Positions 44,499 to 54,559 of a stretch of DNA of 64,000 nt are shown here, in pieces. Numbering within the stretch: position 1 is the stretch's first letter; each line of letters opens with the position of its first letter. The notes beneath the pieces were generated by a model. The model was not told the DNA's origin and did not search any database. It saw nothing but the letters and a program-made list of their open reading frames with translations. Source of the DNA: Ruegeria sp. HKCCD7303 (GTDB lineage Bacteria > Pseudomonadota > Alphaproteobacteria > Rhodobacterales > Rhodobacteraceae); contig NZ_WVRE01000007.1 of the NCBI RefSeq assembly GCF_013111185.1, positions 124,001-188,000 of the forward strand. Reading direction: 5' to 3'. A program made the position numbers and the translations under genes.

Positions 44499-46241
44499 AT
44501 GGCGCTGTCCCGCCGCACCGGTCAACGGTTCCAGGGCTCGGTCTGGCCTGGATTCGTGGATGCGATGACGGGTCTGTTGATGGTGCTGACTTTTGTCCTG
44601 ACCATCTTCATGGTGATCCAGTTCGTATTGCGCGAAACCATCTCGGGGCAAGAAGATGAACTGACCTCGTTGGCGGATGAAGTTGCGGCGCTTGCAGGTG
44701 CTTTGGGTCTGGAGGAGCGTGAGAACAGCCGCTTGCAGGCGCGACTTGGGGCGTTGAACACAACCTTATCGCAGGCCGAAGACGATCTGGCCCAGGCACA
44801 ATCTCTGATCGCCTCGCTGACCACCGAGCGTGACCGACAGGCCGCGGCTTTGGATCAGGCGCAGACGAGGATCACAAATTTCGAAGCACAGGTTGCCGCC
44901 CTATTGGCCGAACAGGAACAGGCACTGGGCGATATCGCGGCGCTGGAGACGCAGCGTGAGCAATTGCTGACCGAGCAAGAGGCCCTGAACCTCGCTCTGG
45001 CCCAAAGCCGTGAAGAAATTGATGCGCAAACCGAAGCCGCCCGGCTGGCGGCCGCCCGCCGTGAGGCGCTGGAAGCACTGGTTGCCGATCTTGAGCAAAG
45101 TGGTGAGGAACGTGCCGCGCAAATCACGTCCCTTGAACAGCAACTGAGCGATGAAGAAGCCGCCCGCCTGGCCGAAGCCGCCGCCGCTGAGGCGTTGCGC
45201 AATCGCCTGCAAGATGCCGATGCGGAACTAACCGCCATGACGTTGGCATTGGAAGCGCAACGCCAAGAGGCCGAAGACACGTTGACCCTGCTGGCCGCCG
45301 CACAAGCCGCGCAGGCCGAACTGGAAAGCCGGTTCGGTGACGTGAATCCTGATGAGTTAAGGGCCCAGCTTGAAGCCGCTTTGCAGGCACAGACGCAAGC
45401 ACAGGCAGATGCCGATGAACAACGAACGCTGGCTGAACAGCGTCAGGCGTTGCTGGCTTTGGCGGAATCGACGCTTTCGGATGAGAAAGAAATCTCGGCC
45501 GAGGCGCAGCGCGAAGCGGTATTGCTGAACCAACAAATCGCCGCCCTGCGCGGGCAGTTGGGGTCGTTACAGGCATTGCTCGACGATTTTGAAGAGCGGA
45601 ATGAGGCCGCAGAGATTCAGATTCAAACTTTGGGGCAGGATCTGAACGCGGCGCTGGCCCGTGCCGCATCTGAAGAACGCCGCCGCCGCCTGTTGGAAGA
45701 AGCCGAACGCCTGCGCCTTGAGGCCGAGGCCGAGGCGTTGGCCGGTCAGAACGAGGAATTGGCGGCGCAAGCGGAAGACCTGCAACGTTATCGCTCGGAG
45801 TTCTTTGGCCGCTTGCGGGATGTTCTTGGCGATCAGGAAGGTGTGCGGATCGAAGGTGACCGGTTTGTGTTCTCGTCCGAAGTTCTGTTCCCGACAGGGT
45901 CGGCCGTGCTGTCCGCTGAAGGGCGGCAGGAGGTAGCCAAGGTCGCCAACATCCTGCGTAGCGTTGCCGCTGAGATTCCGACCGGTCTAAACTGGGTGAT
46001 CCGCGTTGACGGTCACACCGACAACGTCCCGCTGGCCGGAAGTGGCCGATACCGCGACAACTGGGAACTCAGCCAGGGCCGTGCGTTGTCGGTTGTGCGT
46101 TACATGGTTGATGCGCTGGGCATCCCGCCGAACCGTCTGGCCGCCAACGGGTTTGGTGAGTTCCAGCCGGTCAATCCGGCTGACACGCCCGAAGCCCGTG
46201 CGCAGAATCGCCGGATCGAATTAAAACTGACCGAGCGTTGA
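44499..46241 (+). CDS. coiled-coil inner-membrane protein with C-terminal OmpA/MotB domain
   Basis: 580 residues. One membrane segment lies at about residues 17-45 (VDAMTGLLMVLTFVLTIFM, with an Asp as in MotB/ExbD). A very long Ala/Glu/Gln-rich coiled coil spans roughly 50-430. The OmpA peptidoglycan-binding domain follows, with SSEVLFPTGSAVLS, DGHTDNVPLAGSGRYRDNWE and NRRIELKLTE at the end. It starts three bases after its partner channel gene. The coiled coil could span the periplasm and transmit force to the wall. Confidence 0.87.
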   Translation: MALSRRTGQRFQGSVWPGFVDAMTGLLMVLTFVLTIFMVIQFVLRETISGQEDELTSLADEVAALAGALGLEERENSRLQARLGALNTTLSQAEDDLAQAQSLIASLTTERDRQAAALDQAQTRITNFEAQVAALLAEQEQALGDIAALETQREQLLTEQEALNLALAQSREEIDAQTEAARLAAARREALEALVADLEQSGEERAAQITSLEQQLSDEEAARLAEAAAAEALRNRLQDADAELTAMTLALEAQRQEAEDTLTLLAAAQAAQAELESRFGDVNPDELRAQLEAALQAQTQAQADADEQRTLAEQRQALLALAESTLSDEKEISAEAQREAVLLNQQIAALRGQLGSLQALLDDFEERNEAAEIQIQTLGQDLNAALARAASEERRRRLLEEAERLRLEAEAEALAGQNEELAAQAEDLQRYRSEFFGRLRDVLGDQEGVRIEGDRFVFSSEVLFPTGSAVLSAEGRQEVAKVANILRSVAAEIPTGLNWVIRVDGHTDNVPLAGSGRYRDNWELSQGRALSVVRYMVDALGIPPNRLAANGFGEFQPVNPADTPEARAQNRRIELKLTER

Positions 46242-46353
46242 TCTTTTCGGTCACTGTCTGTGACGGGCCTTTATGAACGGATTTTAATCGTCAGCCAGAT
46301 GAAATTCAGCCGATGCAACCTATGTCATAACCATAGGTTGATTGGAGCGGTTT

Positions 46354-47010
46354 GTGAGAGACAAGGCAACGGATGTACACATTGCAATTGATCACGCTTT
46401 GCGAGCGCCCTATCAGCGTGTGACCCTGTGCCAAACCCCACAGGGACGCAGTTTTTGGCTAAAGCGTGTCGAACGTTTCGCACCCCATCTCTGGCTGGTG
46501 AAGGGAAAGCCTGAAAACGCGTTTGATCGAGACCGGTCATCTCATCGGTTTTTGTGGAACTTCGGCGCGCCTGTCCCCAGAATTGTGGCTGAGAGCAAAG
46601 AGTACATCGCCGTCGAAGACGCCGGGGCCAGCCTGACCAGGCTTTGCGCAGATATGTCCATCACCATGGCAGAAAAACTCAGGGCGTGCCGGGCCGCTGG
46701 CCAAGCGCTTGCGCGGCTTCACGCGATGGGTTTCGCCCATGGACGCCCGGCATTTCGGGATATGTGCTGGGATGGGCGGCAGATGCGATTCATCGATTTT
46801 GAGTATTTTGTGCCCACGAAGGCCGGACGATTGCGCAAGGCCCGCGATTTGGGCATTGCGGTCCTGTCCGCCCTGACCCAAGGCCGCACCGCGCCACGTT
46901 ATGCCTTTTGCATCCTTGCCGCTTACTATGAGGCTTGGGGCAGGAAGCCAAAGTCTTTGCCAGTGCTATTCCCGGTGCCGGTGCGAAGCGGTCAATCCCG
47001 CCTTCGCTAG
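46354..47010 (+). CDS. lipopolysaccharide-kinase-like (RIO/Kdo kinase fold) protein
   Basis: 218 residues from a GTG six bases after GGAG. The region FAHGRPAFRDMCWDG looks like a catalytic loop (H-x5-RD variant), and MRFIDFEYF like the metal-binding DFG equivalent. A basic patch SFWLKRVERF could hold the ATP-binding Lys. This matches small eukaryotic-like kinases of the Kdo/RIO/WaaP group. It could phosphorylate LPS core or another envelope molecule. The catalytic Asp is unusual and it may be a pseudokinase. Confidence 0.6.
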   Translation: MRDKATDVHIAIDHALRAPYQRVTLCQTPQGRSFWLKRVERFAPHLWLVKGKPENAFDRDRSSHRFLWNFGAPVPRIVAESKEYIAVEDAGASLTRLCADMSITMAEKLRACRAAGQALARLHAMGFAHGRPAFRDMCWDGRQMRFIDFEYFVPTKAGRLRKARDLGIAVLSALTQGRTAPRYAFCILAAYYEAWGRKPKSLPVLFPVPVRSGQSRLR

Positions 47011-47061
47011 AGACAGAAAACGGAACCTTTTCCGCGCAAGCACCTGACAGGTGCAATGTGC

Positions 47062-47948
47062 CTAACCTCTACCAAACTTAAAGCTTTGATCCGGTGTGCC
47101 CATGAAGCACCGAGGCACAAAGGGGTAATCCTGGGTCAGGAAATAGGCGTAGGTCCCGTTTGGATACTCTGCTGAAACTGTGACGGTTCCGTTGCATTGG
47201 TCCAAATGTCCTTGGCCCTCAACATATTCGTAATCTTCGTTGAAAGTGCCGTCATATCGCCCGTTCGGTTCGCGGCCACCCGGACTGTTTCCGGGCTTCA
47301 GGCGATAGGACGATTTCATTTCAGTCTCTTTCCCATCGACTGCACCGGTCATCGCATAGATCGGAAAACCATCAGCGGCGTATCCAACCAATGGTGAATG
47401 CTCTGAAGCTGACCATTCCAAAAGCTCGATCAGCCCGGTTGGTACGCCGTGATAGTGATACTTTCCGTTCGGCTGCACATGGGCATAATTGGCATCCAGT
47501 CCCAGGAAAATGGAGCCAACCAAAGCATTGTAGGACCATCCGGAGTTTGGGTCGCCATGCCAGAACTCGGCCGCCAGCGGGTCAAACGCGATCCCGTTAA
47601 GGGATACGCCAAAGTTCCACCCCGTGCGCAGAGGCGTGACCGTGCCCTTGGTCATGGGGGGGCTGTAAGCCTGAGCCTGACCTTCTGCGTTTCGATCTGA
47701 TGCGGGTTGCCGCTGTTCGGAAACTGTCCGACCAGATGATCGGGAATTCCGTTACCCGTCACTTTGATCTTGCTACCTGTCTCCCTCACCGATGCGCTGT
47801 TTTCCCCGGGGTCCACAGTGGCCGGCACTAATCTGAGAGGCTCAGCGCTCGTTTCATCGTGGTAGCGAAACCTGTGCTGAGCCGTCGCAATGGCAGCGAT
47901 TACCGAAACGGCAAAGGCAGTGGCCCACACAACTGAAGTCTTGCTCAT
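47062..47948 (-). pseudogene. YHYH-domain exported protein split by a frameshift at a C7 run
   Basis: Two frames carry one protein. 47652-47948 encodes a signal/anchor, the YHYH N-terminal region and NGIPDHLVGQFPNSGNPHQI. 47062-47655 encodes the rest, with AHVQPNGKYHYHGVPTG, the domain's hallmark. The first frame ends at TGA overlapping the ATG of the second (ATGA). The break sits in GCCCCCCCATGA, seven Cs in a row on the coding strand. One more C would join the two frames. It is a natural frameshift, a phase-variable tract, a sequencing error, or two coupled cistrons. Function of the domain is unknown. Confidence 0.75.
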
Positions 47949-48030
47949 GTATCCACCTCTGATTTTGATCGTAGAGGATTACACGCTGCAAAACCCCGGT
48001 TCCGTCGAAGTTGCTTTGAAACACCAGAAA

Positions 48031-48058
48031 AAACCCGGCGATTTATGTCGCCGGGTTT
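48031..48058 (-). terminator. rho-independent terminator of clpA
   Basis: On the minus strand AAACCCGGCGA and TCGCCGGGTTT form an 11-base stem with a six-base loop, followed by a T-rich run. It begins about 24 bases after the clpA stop. Confidence 0.85.
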
Positions 48059-48081
48059 CGAAATTAAGATCAGTTTTCAGG

Positions 48082-50406
48082 TCAATCCGCCGTCAACAAC
48101 GGAGGTTTGTCACCCGGAATGCGTCGCTGATCCGGGCCCAGAATCTCAAGATCCAGTTCGCCCTTTTTGACCGAGACACGAACCACACCACCCTTAGCCA
48201 GCTTACCGAACAGCAGTTCTTCGGCCAGAGGCTTCTTGATGTGTTCCTGAATGACGCGGCCAAGCGGACGCGCACCCATCTTATCGTCATAGCCCTTGTC
48301 AGCCAGCCATTCAGCGGCTTTGGGCGTCAGATCGATGGTCACGCCGCGATCCAACAGCTGTGCTTCAAGCTGTAGGACGAACTTCTCGACCACTTGCAAG
48401 ATGACCTCTTTCGGAAGCGGCGCGAAAGAGATCACTGCATCCAGACGGTTACGGAATTCCGGTGTAAACGTACGCTCGATCGCGGCGGTATCTTCGCCCT
48501 CGCGACGGTCGCGTCCGAAACCGATGGCCGCTTTGGCCTGTTCCTGTGCGCCCGCGTTCGAGGTCATGATCAGAACCACGTTCCGGAAGTTCACCGTGCG
48601 TCCATTGTGATCCGTCAGCTCACCGTGGTCCATAACCTGCAACAGGATGTTGAACACATCAGGGTGGGCTTTCTCGATCTCATCAAGCAGCAGCACACAA
48701 TGTGGATGCTGGTCGACACCGTCAGTCAGCAGACCGCCCTGATCAAACCCAACATAACCCGGAGGTGCACCGATCAGGCGGCTGACTGCGTGTTTCTCCA
48801 TGTATTCCGACATGTCGAAGCGCAGCAGTTCTACGCCCAGCGTGTCCGCCAGTTGTTTCGCAACTTCGGTTTTACCCACACCTGTTGGACCCGCGAACAG
48901 GTAGTTGCCGATGGGCTTTTCAGGCTCACGCAGACCCGCACGGGCCAGCTTGATTGCACTGGACAGCGCCACAATGGCATCATCCTGACCAAAGACTACA
49001 CGTTTGAGCGAGGTTTCGAGGTCCTTCAGAACCTCGGCATCGTCCTTGGTGACATTCTTGGGTGGGATGCGGGCGATCTTGGCAACAACTGCCTCAATCT
49101 CTTTAACCCCGATGGTTTTGCGGCGTTTGCTTTCGGCTACCAGATGCTGCGCCGCGCCCGCCTCATCTATCACGTCGATGGCTTTGTCGGGCAGCTTGCG
49201 ATCGTTGATATAACGTGCCGAAAGCTCGACGGCGGTTTTGATCGCGTCGGCGGTATACTTGATCTCGTGATGCTCTTCGAAATAGGGTTTCAGGCCGCGC
49301 AAAATCTTGACGCTGTCCTCGACCGAAGGTTCATTCACGTCGATCTTCTGGAACCGGCGGCTCAGTGCGCGGTCTTTTTCGAAATGCTGACGAAACTCCT
49401 TGTAAGTGGTCGAACCCATGGTGCGCAGTTTGCCGCCCTGAAGCGCGGGCTTCAGCAGGTTCGAGGCATCCATCGCCCCGCCCGAAGTAGCTCCGGCACC
49501 GATCACGGTATGAATCTCGTCAATAAACAGTACGGCGTCGGGATGATCCTCCAACTCGGTGACAACCGCTTTCAAGCGCTCTTCGAAGTCACCGCGATAG
49601 CGGGTTCCGGCCAGCAGCGCGCCCATGTCCAGCGAATAGATAGTGGTATTGGCTAGCACATCAGGCGCTTCTCCGGCCACGATTTTGTGGGCCAGACCTT
49701 CTGCGATGGCGGTTTTGCCAACGCCCGGATCACCCACCAGCAGCGGGTTGTTCTTGCGGCGGCGGCACAGCACCTGGATGCAGCGTTCCACCTCATCCGA
49801 GCGCCCGATGAGCGGATCGACGTCTCCAGCACGCGACTTCGCGTTCAGATCGACGCAGTATTTCCCCAGCGCGCTTTCTTTTTGTTCGGTTTCGCCGGAT
49901 GTGGTATGTGCGTCTTCTTCCACCTGATCCGCACCCGAAACCGAGCGGCTTTCGCCAAAAGCGGGATCCTTGGCCACGCCATGGGCGATGAAATTGACCG
50001 CGTCGTAACGGGTCATGTCCTGTTCTTGCAGGAAATAGGCGGCATTGCTTTCGCGTTCTGCGAAAATGGCAACCAGTACGTTGGCGCCGGTCACTTCGGT
50101 CCGGCCCGAGCTTTGTACATGAATCGCGGCGCGCTGAATTACGCGCTGGAACGCAGCCGTTGGAACAGCTTCTGACCCGTCGATATCCGTGACCAGATTC
50201 GAAAGATCCTCGTCAATGAATTCCACCAAGGTGCTGCGCAGCTCGTCCAGATCGACGCTACACGCTTTCATGACGCGCACCGCATCGGGTTCTTCCAGAA
50301 GCGCCAGCAGCAGATGCTCTAGCGTTGCAAATTCATGACGCCGTTCATTCGCAGCCGCCAAGGCCGCGTGGATGGCTTGTTCCAGTGTGCTCGAGAATGA
50401 AGGCAC
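48082..50406 (-). CDS. clpA: ATP-dependent Clp protease ATP-binding subunit
   Basis: 774 residues. The N-terminal Clp-N repeat domain (residues 1-150) has HEFATLEHLLLALLEEP. The first AAA+ module has GDPGVGKTAIAEGL and DEIHTVIGAG; the second has AGPTGVGKTEVAKQL and DEIEKAHPDV. It lacks the long ClpB middle coiled coil, so it is ClpA. It unfolds substrates for ClpP in the cytoplasm. No clpS is adjacent. Confidence 0.95.
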   Translation of the reverse strand: MPSFSSTLEQAIHAALAAANERRHEFATLEHLLLALLEEPDAVRVMKACSVDLDELRSTLVEFIDEDLSNLVTDIDGSEAVPTAAFQRVIQRAAIHVQSSGRTEVTGANVLVAIFAERESNAAYFLQEQDMTRYDAVNFIAHGVAKDPAFGESRSVSGADQVEEDAHTTSGETEQKESALGKYCVDLNAKSRAGDVDPLIGRSDEVERCIQVLCRRRKNNPLLVGDPGVGKTAIAEGLAHKIVAGEAPDVLANTTIYSLDMGALLAGTRYRGDFEERLKAVVTELEDHPDAVLFIDEIHTVIGAGATSGGAMDASNLLKPALQGGKLRTMGSTTYKEFRQHFEKDRALSRRFQKIDVNEPSVEDSVKILRGLKPYFEEHHEIKYTADAIKTAVELSARYINDRKLPDKAIDVIDEAGAAQHLVAESKRRKTIGVKEIEAVVAKIARIPPKNVTKDDAEVLKDLETSLKRVVFGQDDAIVALSSAIKLARAGLREPEKPIGNYLFAGPTGVGKTEVAKQLADTLGVELLRFDMSEYMEKHAVSRLIGAPPGYVGFDQGGLLTDGVDQHPHCVLLLDEIEKAHPDVFNILLQVMDHGELTDHNGRTVNFRNVVLIMTSNAGAQEQAKAAIGFGRDRREGEDTAAIERTFTPEFRNRLDAVISFAPLPKEVILQVVEKFVLQLEAQLLDRGVTIDLTPKAAEWLADKGYDDKMGARPLGRVIQEHIKKPLAEELLFGKLAKGGVVRVSVKKGELDLEILGPDQRRIPGDKPPLLTAD

Positions 50407-50580
50407 GCGGGTGCTCCTCTGTCTTGGGTCAGAAGGGGGCGGGCTTGCGGCCGGAACCCCAATCCAACCATGTCCTCATACTATTAGAGTTTGGTTGATC
50501 GGCGTCCGGCTTCAAGGGTTTTCTTTCACTTGACAGTCACATTTGTTGTGACCGTGACCGTGAAGAGGGTCAAATAGGCA

Positions 50581-51348
50581 TCAGAACCGGTCTTTTCTAC
50601 CCCGGATTTCCGCAAAAACGGCCTCGGGACGCGCGCCTGTCATGCCTAAATGGGCTTGAATCGCCGGGTCAGCAGCCCTCAGAAACGGATTTGTTGCCTT
50701 TTCCAGCGCCAGAATCGACGGGACAGTGGCTTCTCCGGCGGCACGCGCCCGTTCAATATCCGCGATGCGCGCCTTCAGGTCAGGGTTGTCCGGATCAACG
50801 GTAATGGCAAATTTAGCGTTGGATTGTGTATATTCATGTCCAGAGCAGACCAAAGTGTCATCGGGCAGGGCGGCCAGTTTACTTAAAGATGCCCACATCT
50901 GGTCCGGTGTGCCCTCGAAAAGACGACCACAGCCCAGCGCCATGAGACTGTCGGCGGTAAATACCGCAGCACTTTGAGGCATGTAGTATGCGACATGCCC
51001 CACAGTGTGGCCGGATACATCCAGAACCTGAACTTGTTCCCCTCCGATTTCAAAGCTGTCGCCCTCGACCACCTGTAGATCCAGCGACGGCAAGCGATGG
51101 GCATCCGCCGCGGCTCCGACAACCTGTGCAGGGTGTTTTTCCAGAATGCCTGATAGCCCGTCGACGTGATCCCAGTGGTGATGGGTCAAAAGCACATGTG
51201 AAAGCGTCCATCCTTTTTCATCCAGCGCCTGCAGAATCGGTGCAGCTTCGGGGGCGTCGATCAGCGCGGTCTGGCCGCTCGTGGCGTCGTGGGCCAGAAA
51301 GGCGTAATTGTCGCTCAGGCATGGGATTGTAACGATCTCAAGAGGCAT
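50581..51348 (-). CDS. gloB: hydroxyacylglutathione hydrolase (glyoxalase II)
   Basis: 255 residues, the typical length. The metallo-beta-lactamase signature is [12 protein letters not shown]. Later metal ligands are in [13 protein letters not shown] and [14 protein letters not shown]. It hydrolyses S-lactoylglutathione to lactate and glutathione. The ATG at 51348 has AAGGG upstream. It is divergent from a methyltransferase gene 52 bases away, a recurring neighbourhood in Alphaproteobacteria by memory. Confidence 0.94.
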   Translation of the reverse strand: MPLEIVTIPCLSDNYAFLAHDATSGQTALIDAPEAAPILQALDEKGWTLSHVLLTHHHWDHVDGLSGILEKHPAQVVGAAADAHRLPSLDLQVVEGDSFEIGGEQVQVLDVSGHTVGHVAYYMPQSAAVFTADSLMALGCGRLFEGTPDQMWASLSKLAALPDDTLVCSGHEYTQSNAKFAITVDPDNPDLKARIADIERARAAGEATVPSILALEKATNPFLRAADPAIQAHLGMTGARPEAVFAEIRGRKDRF

Positions 51349-51400
51349 GGCTTTTTGCCCTTTCATTGCTAGACTGCGCCCAGCTAAGCCGATTGACCGG

Positions 51401-52144
51401 ATGTCCGCAATGCATCTTGATGTGCAGGATCTGAGGAACTTTTACTATCGAAGCACGTTGGGGCGTGCGGCGCAGGCGGCCATTCGCGGGCGTTTGATAG
51501 AGCTTTGGCCCGAGGCCAAGGGGCAGACAGTGGCCGGATTCGGCTTTGCTGTGCCGTTGTTGCGCCCGTACCTGGCAGATGCGCGCCGCGTCATCGGGCT
51601 GATGCCTGGCCCGCAGGGCGTCATGCCCTGGCCTGCGGGAATGCCCAATGTGTCTGTTCTGACCGAAGAAACGCTTTGGCCGATTGAAACCGGTCACGTG
51701 GACAAGCTTGTTGTGATGCATGGGCTGGAAACGTCAGAGAGGCCAAACCAGCTGTTGGATGAATGCTGGCGCGTTCTGGGGCCCGGCGGGCGGGCTGTAT
51801 TTATTGTTCCCAACAGAGGCGGTCTGTGGTCACGGACGGACAAAACGCCATTTGGCTTTGGGCGACCCTATTCCGCCACACAGTTGGAAAACCAGCTCAA
51901 GGCGCATCACTTTCTGCCCGAAACGCATTGTTCGGCTCTGTATCGACCGCCCTCGTTTCGCCGTTTCTGGCTGAAATCCGGCGGCCTGATTGAAAAAACC
52001 GGGCAACGTATTCCGACCGTCATGGCTGGGGGTGTGCTGATGGTTGAGGTCAGCAAACACATTCGCCCGCCCAGCGGCAGCGTGACTAAAGATGCGGTTA
52101 AAAAACCGATCAAGGCGCTGGACGGTTTGTTGAAACCTGCGTGA
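51401..52144 (+). CDS. class I SAM-dependent methyltransferase
   Basis: 247 residues. The start ATG at 51401 or the one at 51410 ([18 protein letters not shown]) is likely. The cofactor-binding first motif is [15 protein letters not shown], less canonical than usual. [22 protein letters not shown] is the typical post-motif region. Residues about 170-250 are basic. The substrate is not known. Divergent with gloB. Confidence 0.8.
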   Translation: MSAMHLDVQDLRNFYYRSTLGRAAQAAIRGRLIELWPEAKGQTVAGFGFAVPLLRPYLADARRVIGLMPGPQGVMPWPAGMPNVSVLTEETLWPIETGHVDKLVVMHGLETSERPNQLLDECWRVLGPGGRAVFIVPNRGGLWSRTDKTPFGFGRPYSATQLENQLKAHHFLPETHCSALYRPPSFRRFWLKSGGLIEKTGQRIPTVMAGGVLMVEVSKHIRPPSGSVTKDAVKKPIKALDGLLKPA

Positions 52145-52447
52145 CAATCGCTGGCCTTCCGAAGCGATAAAATTGCGCGAAAAAAGTCACAGGAATCGCA
52201 AAAACCTGCATATTCGTAACATTTTTCAACTGAGCTGATGGGTTCAAACCGTCGCACTTGAGCTAAGTGCATGAAAATCAACACTTTGTGGATAATTCTG
52301 TTACCGCTATAGCGTATTGCTTGGTTGGAACACCTCTGCTACATCCCCGGTGATTTTGATCCCCGGCCTTCTGGACGGGGTTTCTTCACGCCCCCGGGGT
52401 AGCTGCCGCAACGCGAATTCGGGGCCCAAAATATCGGAAGGGTGGAC
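52145..52447 (+). promoter_or_regulatory. atp operon upstream region and leader
   Basis: 303 bases before atpH, with no gene. An AT-rich stretch at 52180-52320 may hold the promoter. CCCCG (52361-52365) and CGGGG (52376-52380) form a stem followed by TTTCTTC, an attenuator- or terminator-like element about 65 bases before the start. A second GC palindrome CCCCCGGGG lies at 52391-52399. Confidence 0.4.
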
Positions 52448-53008
52448 GTGTCCGAACCAGCTTCGATTTCCACAGGCATCGCCGAGCGCTATGCCACCGC
52501 GATCTTCGAGATCGCAAAAGAGAACAAAGACCTCGCAGGTCTGGAAACCGGCATCAATGATCTGGCAGCAGCACTGGGCGACAGTGCCGAGTTGCACGAC
52601 CTGATTGCCTCGCCGCTGGTTTCCCGCGCCGAACAGGAAGGTGCGATCACCGCGATTGCAGATAAGATGGGCCTGAACGCGATTCTGCGCAACACGTTGG
52701 GTCTGATGGCGCAGAAGCGCCGTTTGTTCGTCGTACCGCAGCTGGTGCAGGTTCTGCGCGACATGCTGGCAGACGAGCGTGGCGAAGTGACCGCAGATGT
52801 TGCCTCGGCCAAAGCGCTGACCAAGACGCAAATGGAAAAACTGTCCAAGACGCTGTCCGAGCGCGTGGGCAAGACCGTGACTATCAATGCGACCGTGGAT
52901 GAAAGCCTCATCGGCGGTCTAGTCGTTAAAGTGGGCTCGAAGATGATCGACAGTTCGATCCGTTCGAAGCTGAACTCCCTACAGAATGCAATGAAAGAGG
53001 TCGGATAA
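52448..53008 (+). CDS. atpH: F1 ATP synthase subunit delta
   Basis: 186 residues. The start is GTG at 52448, six bases after CGGAAGG, giving SEPASISTGIAERYATAIF. The in-frame GTG two codons earlier is too close to the ribosome binding site. Typical delta subunit with helical N-terminal domain and C-terminal LIGGLVVKVGSKMIDSSIR. It links F1 to the peripheral stalk. atpA begins on the base after its stop. Confidence 0.95.
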   Translation: MSEPASISTGIAERYATAIFEIAKENKDLAGLETGINDLAAALGDSAELHDLIASPLVSRAEQEGAITAIADKMGLNAILRNTLGLMAQKRRLFVVPQLVQVLRDMLADERGEVTADVASAKALTKTQMEKLSKTLSERVGKTVTINATVDESLIGGLVVKVGSKMIDSSIRSKLNSLQNAMKEVG

Positions 53009-54547
53009 ATGGGAATCCAAGCTGCAGAGATTTCTGCAATCCTGAAGGACCAGATCAAGAATTTTGGTCAGGAAGCCGAAGTGGCCGAGATCGGCCGCGT
53101 GCTGAGCGTCGGTGACGGGATTGCCCGTGTATACGGCCTGGACAATGTGCAAGCCGGTGAGATGGTCGAATTTCCCGGTGGCATCATGGGTATGGCCCTG
53201 AACCTGGAAAGCGACAACGTTGGTGTCGTTATCTTCGGTTCCGACCGTGACATCAAAGAAGGTGACACTGTTAAGCGCACCAACTCGATCGTGGACGTTC
53301 CGATTGGTGACGAGCTGCTGGGCCGTGTCGTTGACGGTCTGGGCAACCCGCTGGACGGCAAAGGCCCGATCAATGCTTCCAAGCGTGGTGTTGCCGACGT
53401 CAAAGCGCCCGGCATCATCCCGCGTAAATCGGTGCACGAGCCGATGGCAACCGGCCTGAAATCGGTTGACGCGATGATCCCGATTGGCCGTGGCCAGCGG
53501 GAACTGATCATTGGTGACCGTCAGACCGGTAAAACCGCTGTGGCTCTGGACACCATCCTGAACCAGAAGGTTTACAACGACGCAGCAGGCGACGACGAGT
53601 CGAAGAAACTGTACTGTGTTTACGTCGCGGTTGGTCAAAAGCGTTCGACCGTTGCGCAGCTGGTGAAGAAACTGGAAGAGTCCGGCGCGATTGAATACTC
53701 GATCGTTGTGGCCGCGACCGCGTCCGACCCGGCACCGATGCAGTTCCTTGCACCTTACGCCGCGACCGCGATGGCTGAATACTTCCGTGACAACGGCCGC
53801 CACGCTCTGATCATCTATGATGACTTGTCGAAGCAGGCTGTGTCCTATCGTCAGATGTCCCTGTTGCTGCGTCGTCCGCCCGGACGTGAAGCTTACCCGG
53901 GTGACGTTTTCTACCTCCACTCGCGCCTGCTGGAACGTTCGGCGAAGCTGAACGAAGACTTTGGTGCAGGTTCGCTGACCGCTCTGCCGGTTATCGAAAC
54001 TCAGGGTGGTGACGTTTCGGCGTTTATTCCGACCAACGTGATCTCGATCACCGACGGTCAGATCTTCCTGGAAACCGAACTGTTCTATCAGGGCATTCGT
54101 CCCGCTGTGAACACCGGTCTGTCGGTTTCGCGTGTGGGCTCGTCGGCCCAGACCAACGCGATGAAATCGGTTGCTGGCCCGGTTAAGCTGGAACTGGCTC
54201 AGTACCGTGAAATGGCGGCCTTTGCCCAGTTTGGTTCGGACCTCGACGCCGCAACTCAGCAGCTGCTGAACCGTGGTGCGCGTCTGACCGAGCTGATGAA
54301 ACAGCCGCAGTACTCGCCGCTGACCAACGCGGAAATCGTCTGCGTCATCTTCGCAGGTACCAACGGTTACCTCGACAAGATCGAAGTCTCGGATGTTGGC
54401 CGCTACGAAGCCGGTCTTCTGGCACACCTGCGTGGCAAACATGCGGACCTGCTGAAGTGGCTCACCGACGAAGATCCGAAGATCAAGGGTGACGCGTCCG
54501 AAAAGATCAAGGCAGCGATCGACGAATACGCCGCAACCTTCGCTTGA
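53009..54547 (+). CDS. atpA: F1 ATP synthase subunit alpha
   Basis: 512 residues, normal length. It has [13 protein letters not shown] as its P-loop near residue 169 and [21 protein letters not shown]. It forms the non-catalytic nucleotide-binding half of the F1 hexamer. It is directly coupled to atpH and 12 bases before atpG. Confidence 0.98.
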   Translation: MGIQAAEISAILKDQIKNFGQEAEVAEIGRVLSVGDGIARVYGLDNVQAGEMVEFPGGIMGMALNLESDNVGVVIFGSDRDIKEGDTVKRTNSIVDVPIGDELLGRVVDGLGNPLDGKGPINASKRGVADVKAPGIIPRKSVHEPMATGLKSVDAMIPIGRGQRELIIGDRQTGKTAVALDTILNQKVYNDAAGDDESKKLYCVYVAVGQKRSTVAQLVKKLEESGAIEYSIVVAATASDPAPMQFLAPYAATAMAEYFRDNGRHALIIYDDLSKQAVSYRQMSLLLRRPPGREAYPGDVFYLHSRLLERSAKLNEDFGAGSLTALPVIETQGGDVSAFIPTNVISITDGQIFLETELFYQGIRPAVNTGLSVSRVGSSAQTNAMKSVAGPVKLELAQYREMAAFAQFGSDLDAATQQLLNRGARLTELMKQPQYSPLTNAEIVCVIFAGTNGYLDKIEVSDVGRYEAGLLAHLRGKHADLLKWLTDEDPKIKGDASEKIKAAIDEYAATFA

Positions 54548-54559
54548 TAGGAGGTTCCG

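Noticed and set aside
48394-49656. 420-codon frame antisense to clpA
   Set aside because: It mirrors conserved clpA codons and shows no protein family features or ribosome binding site.
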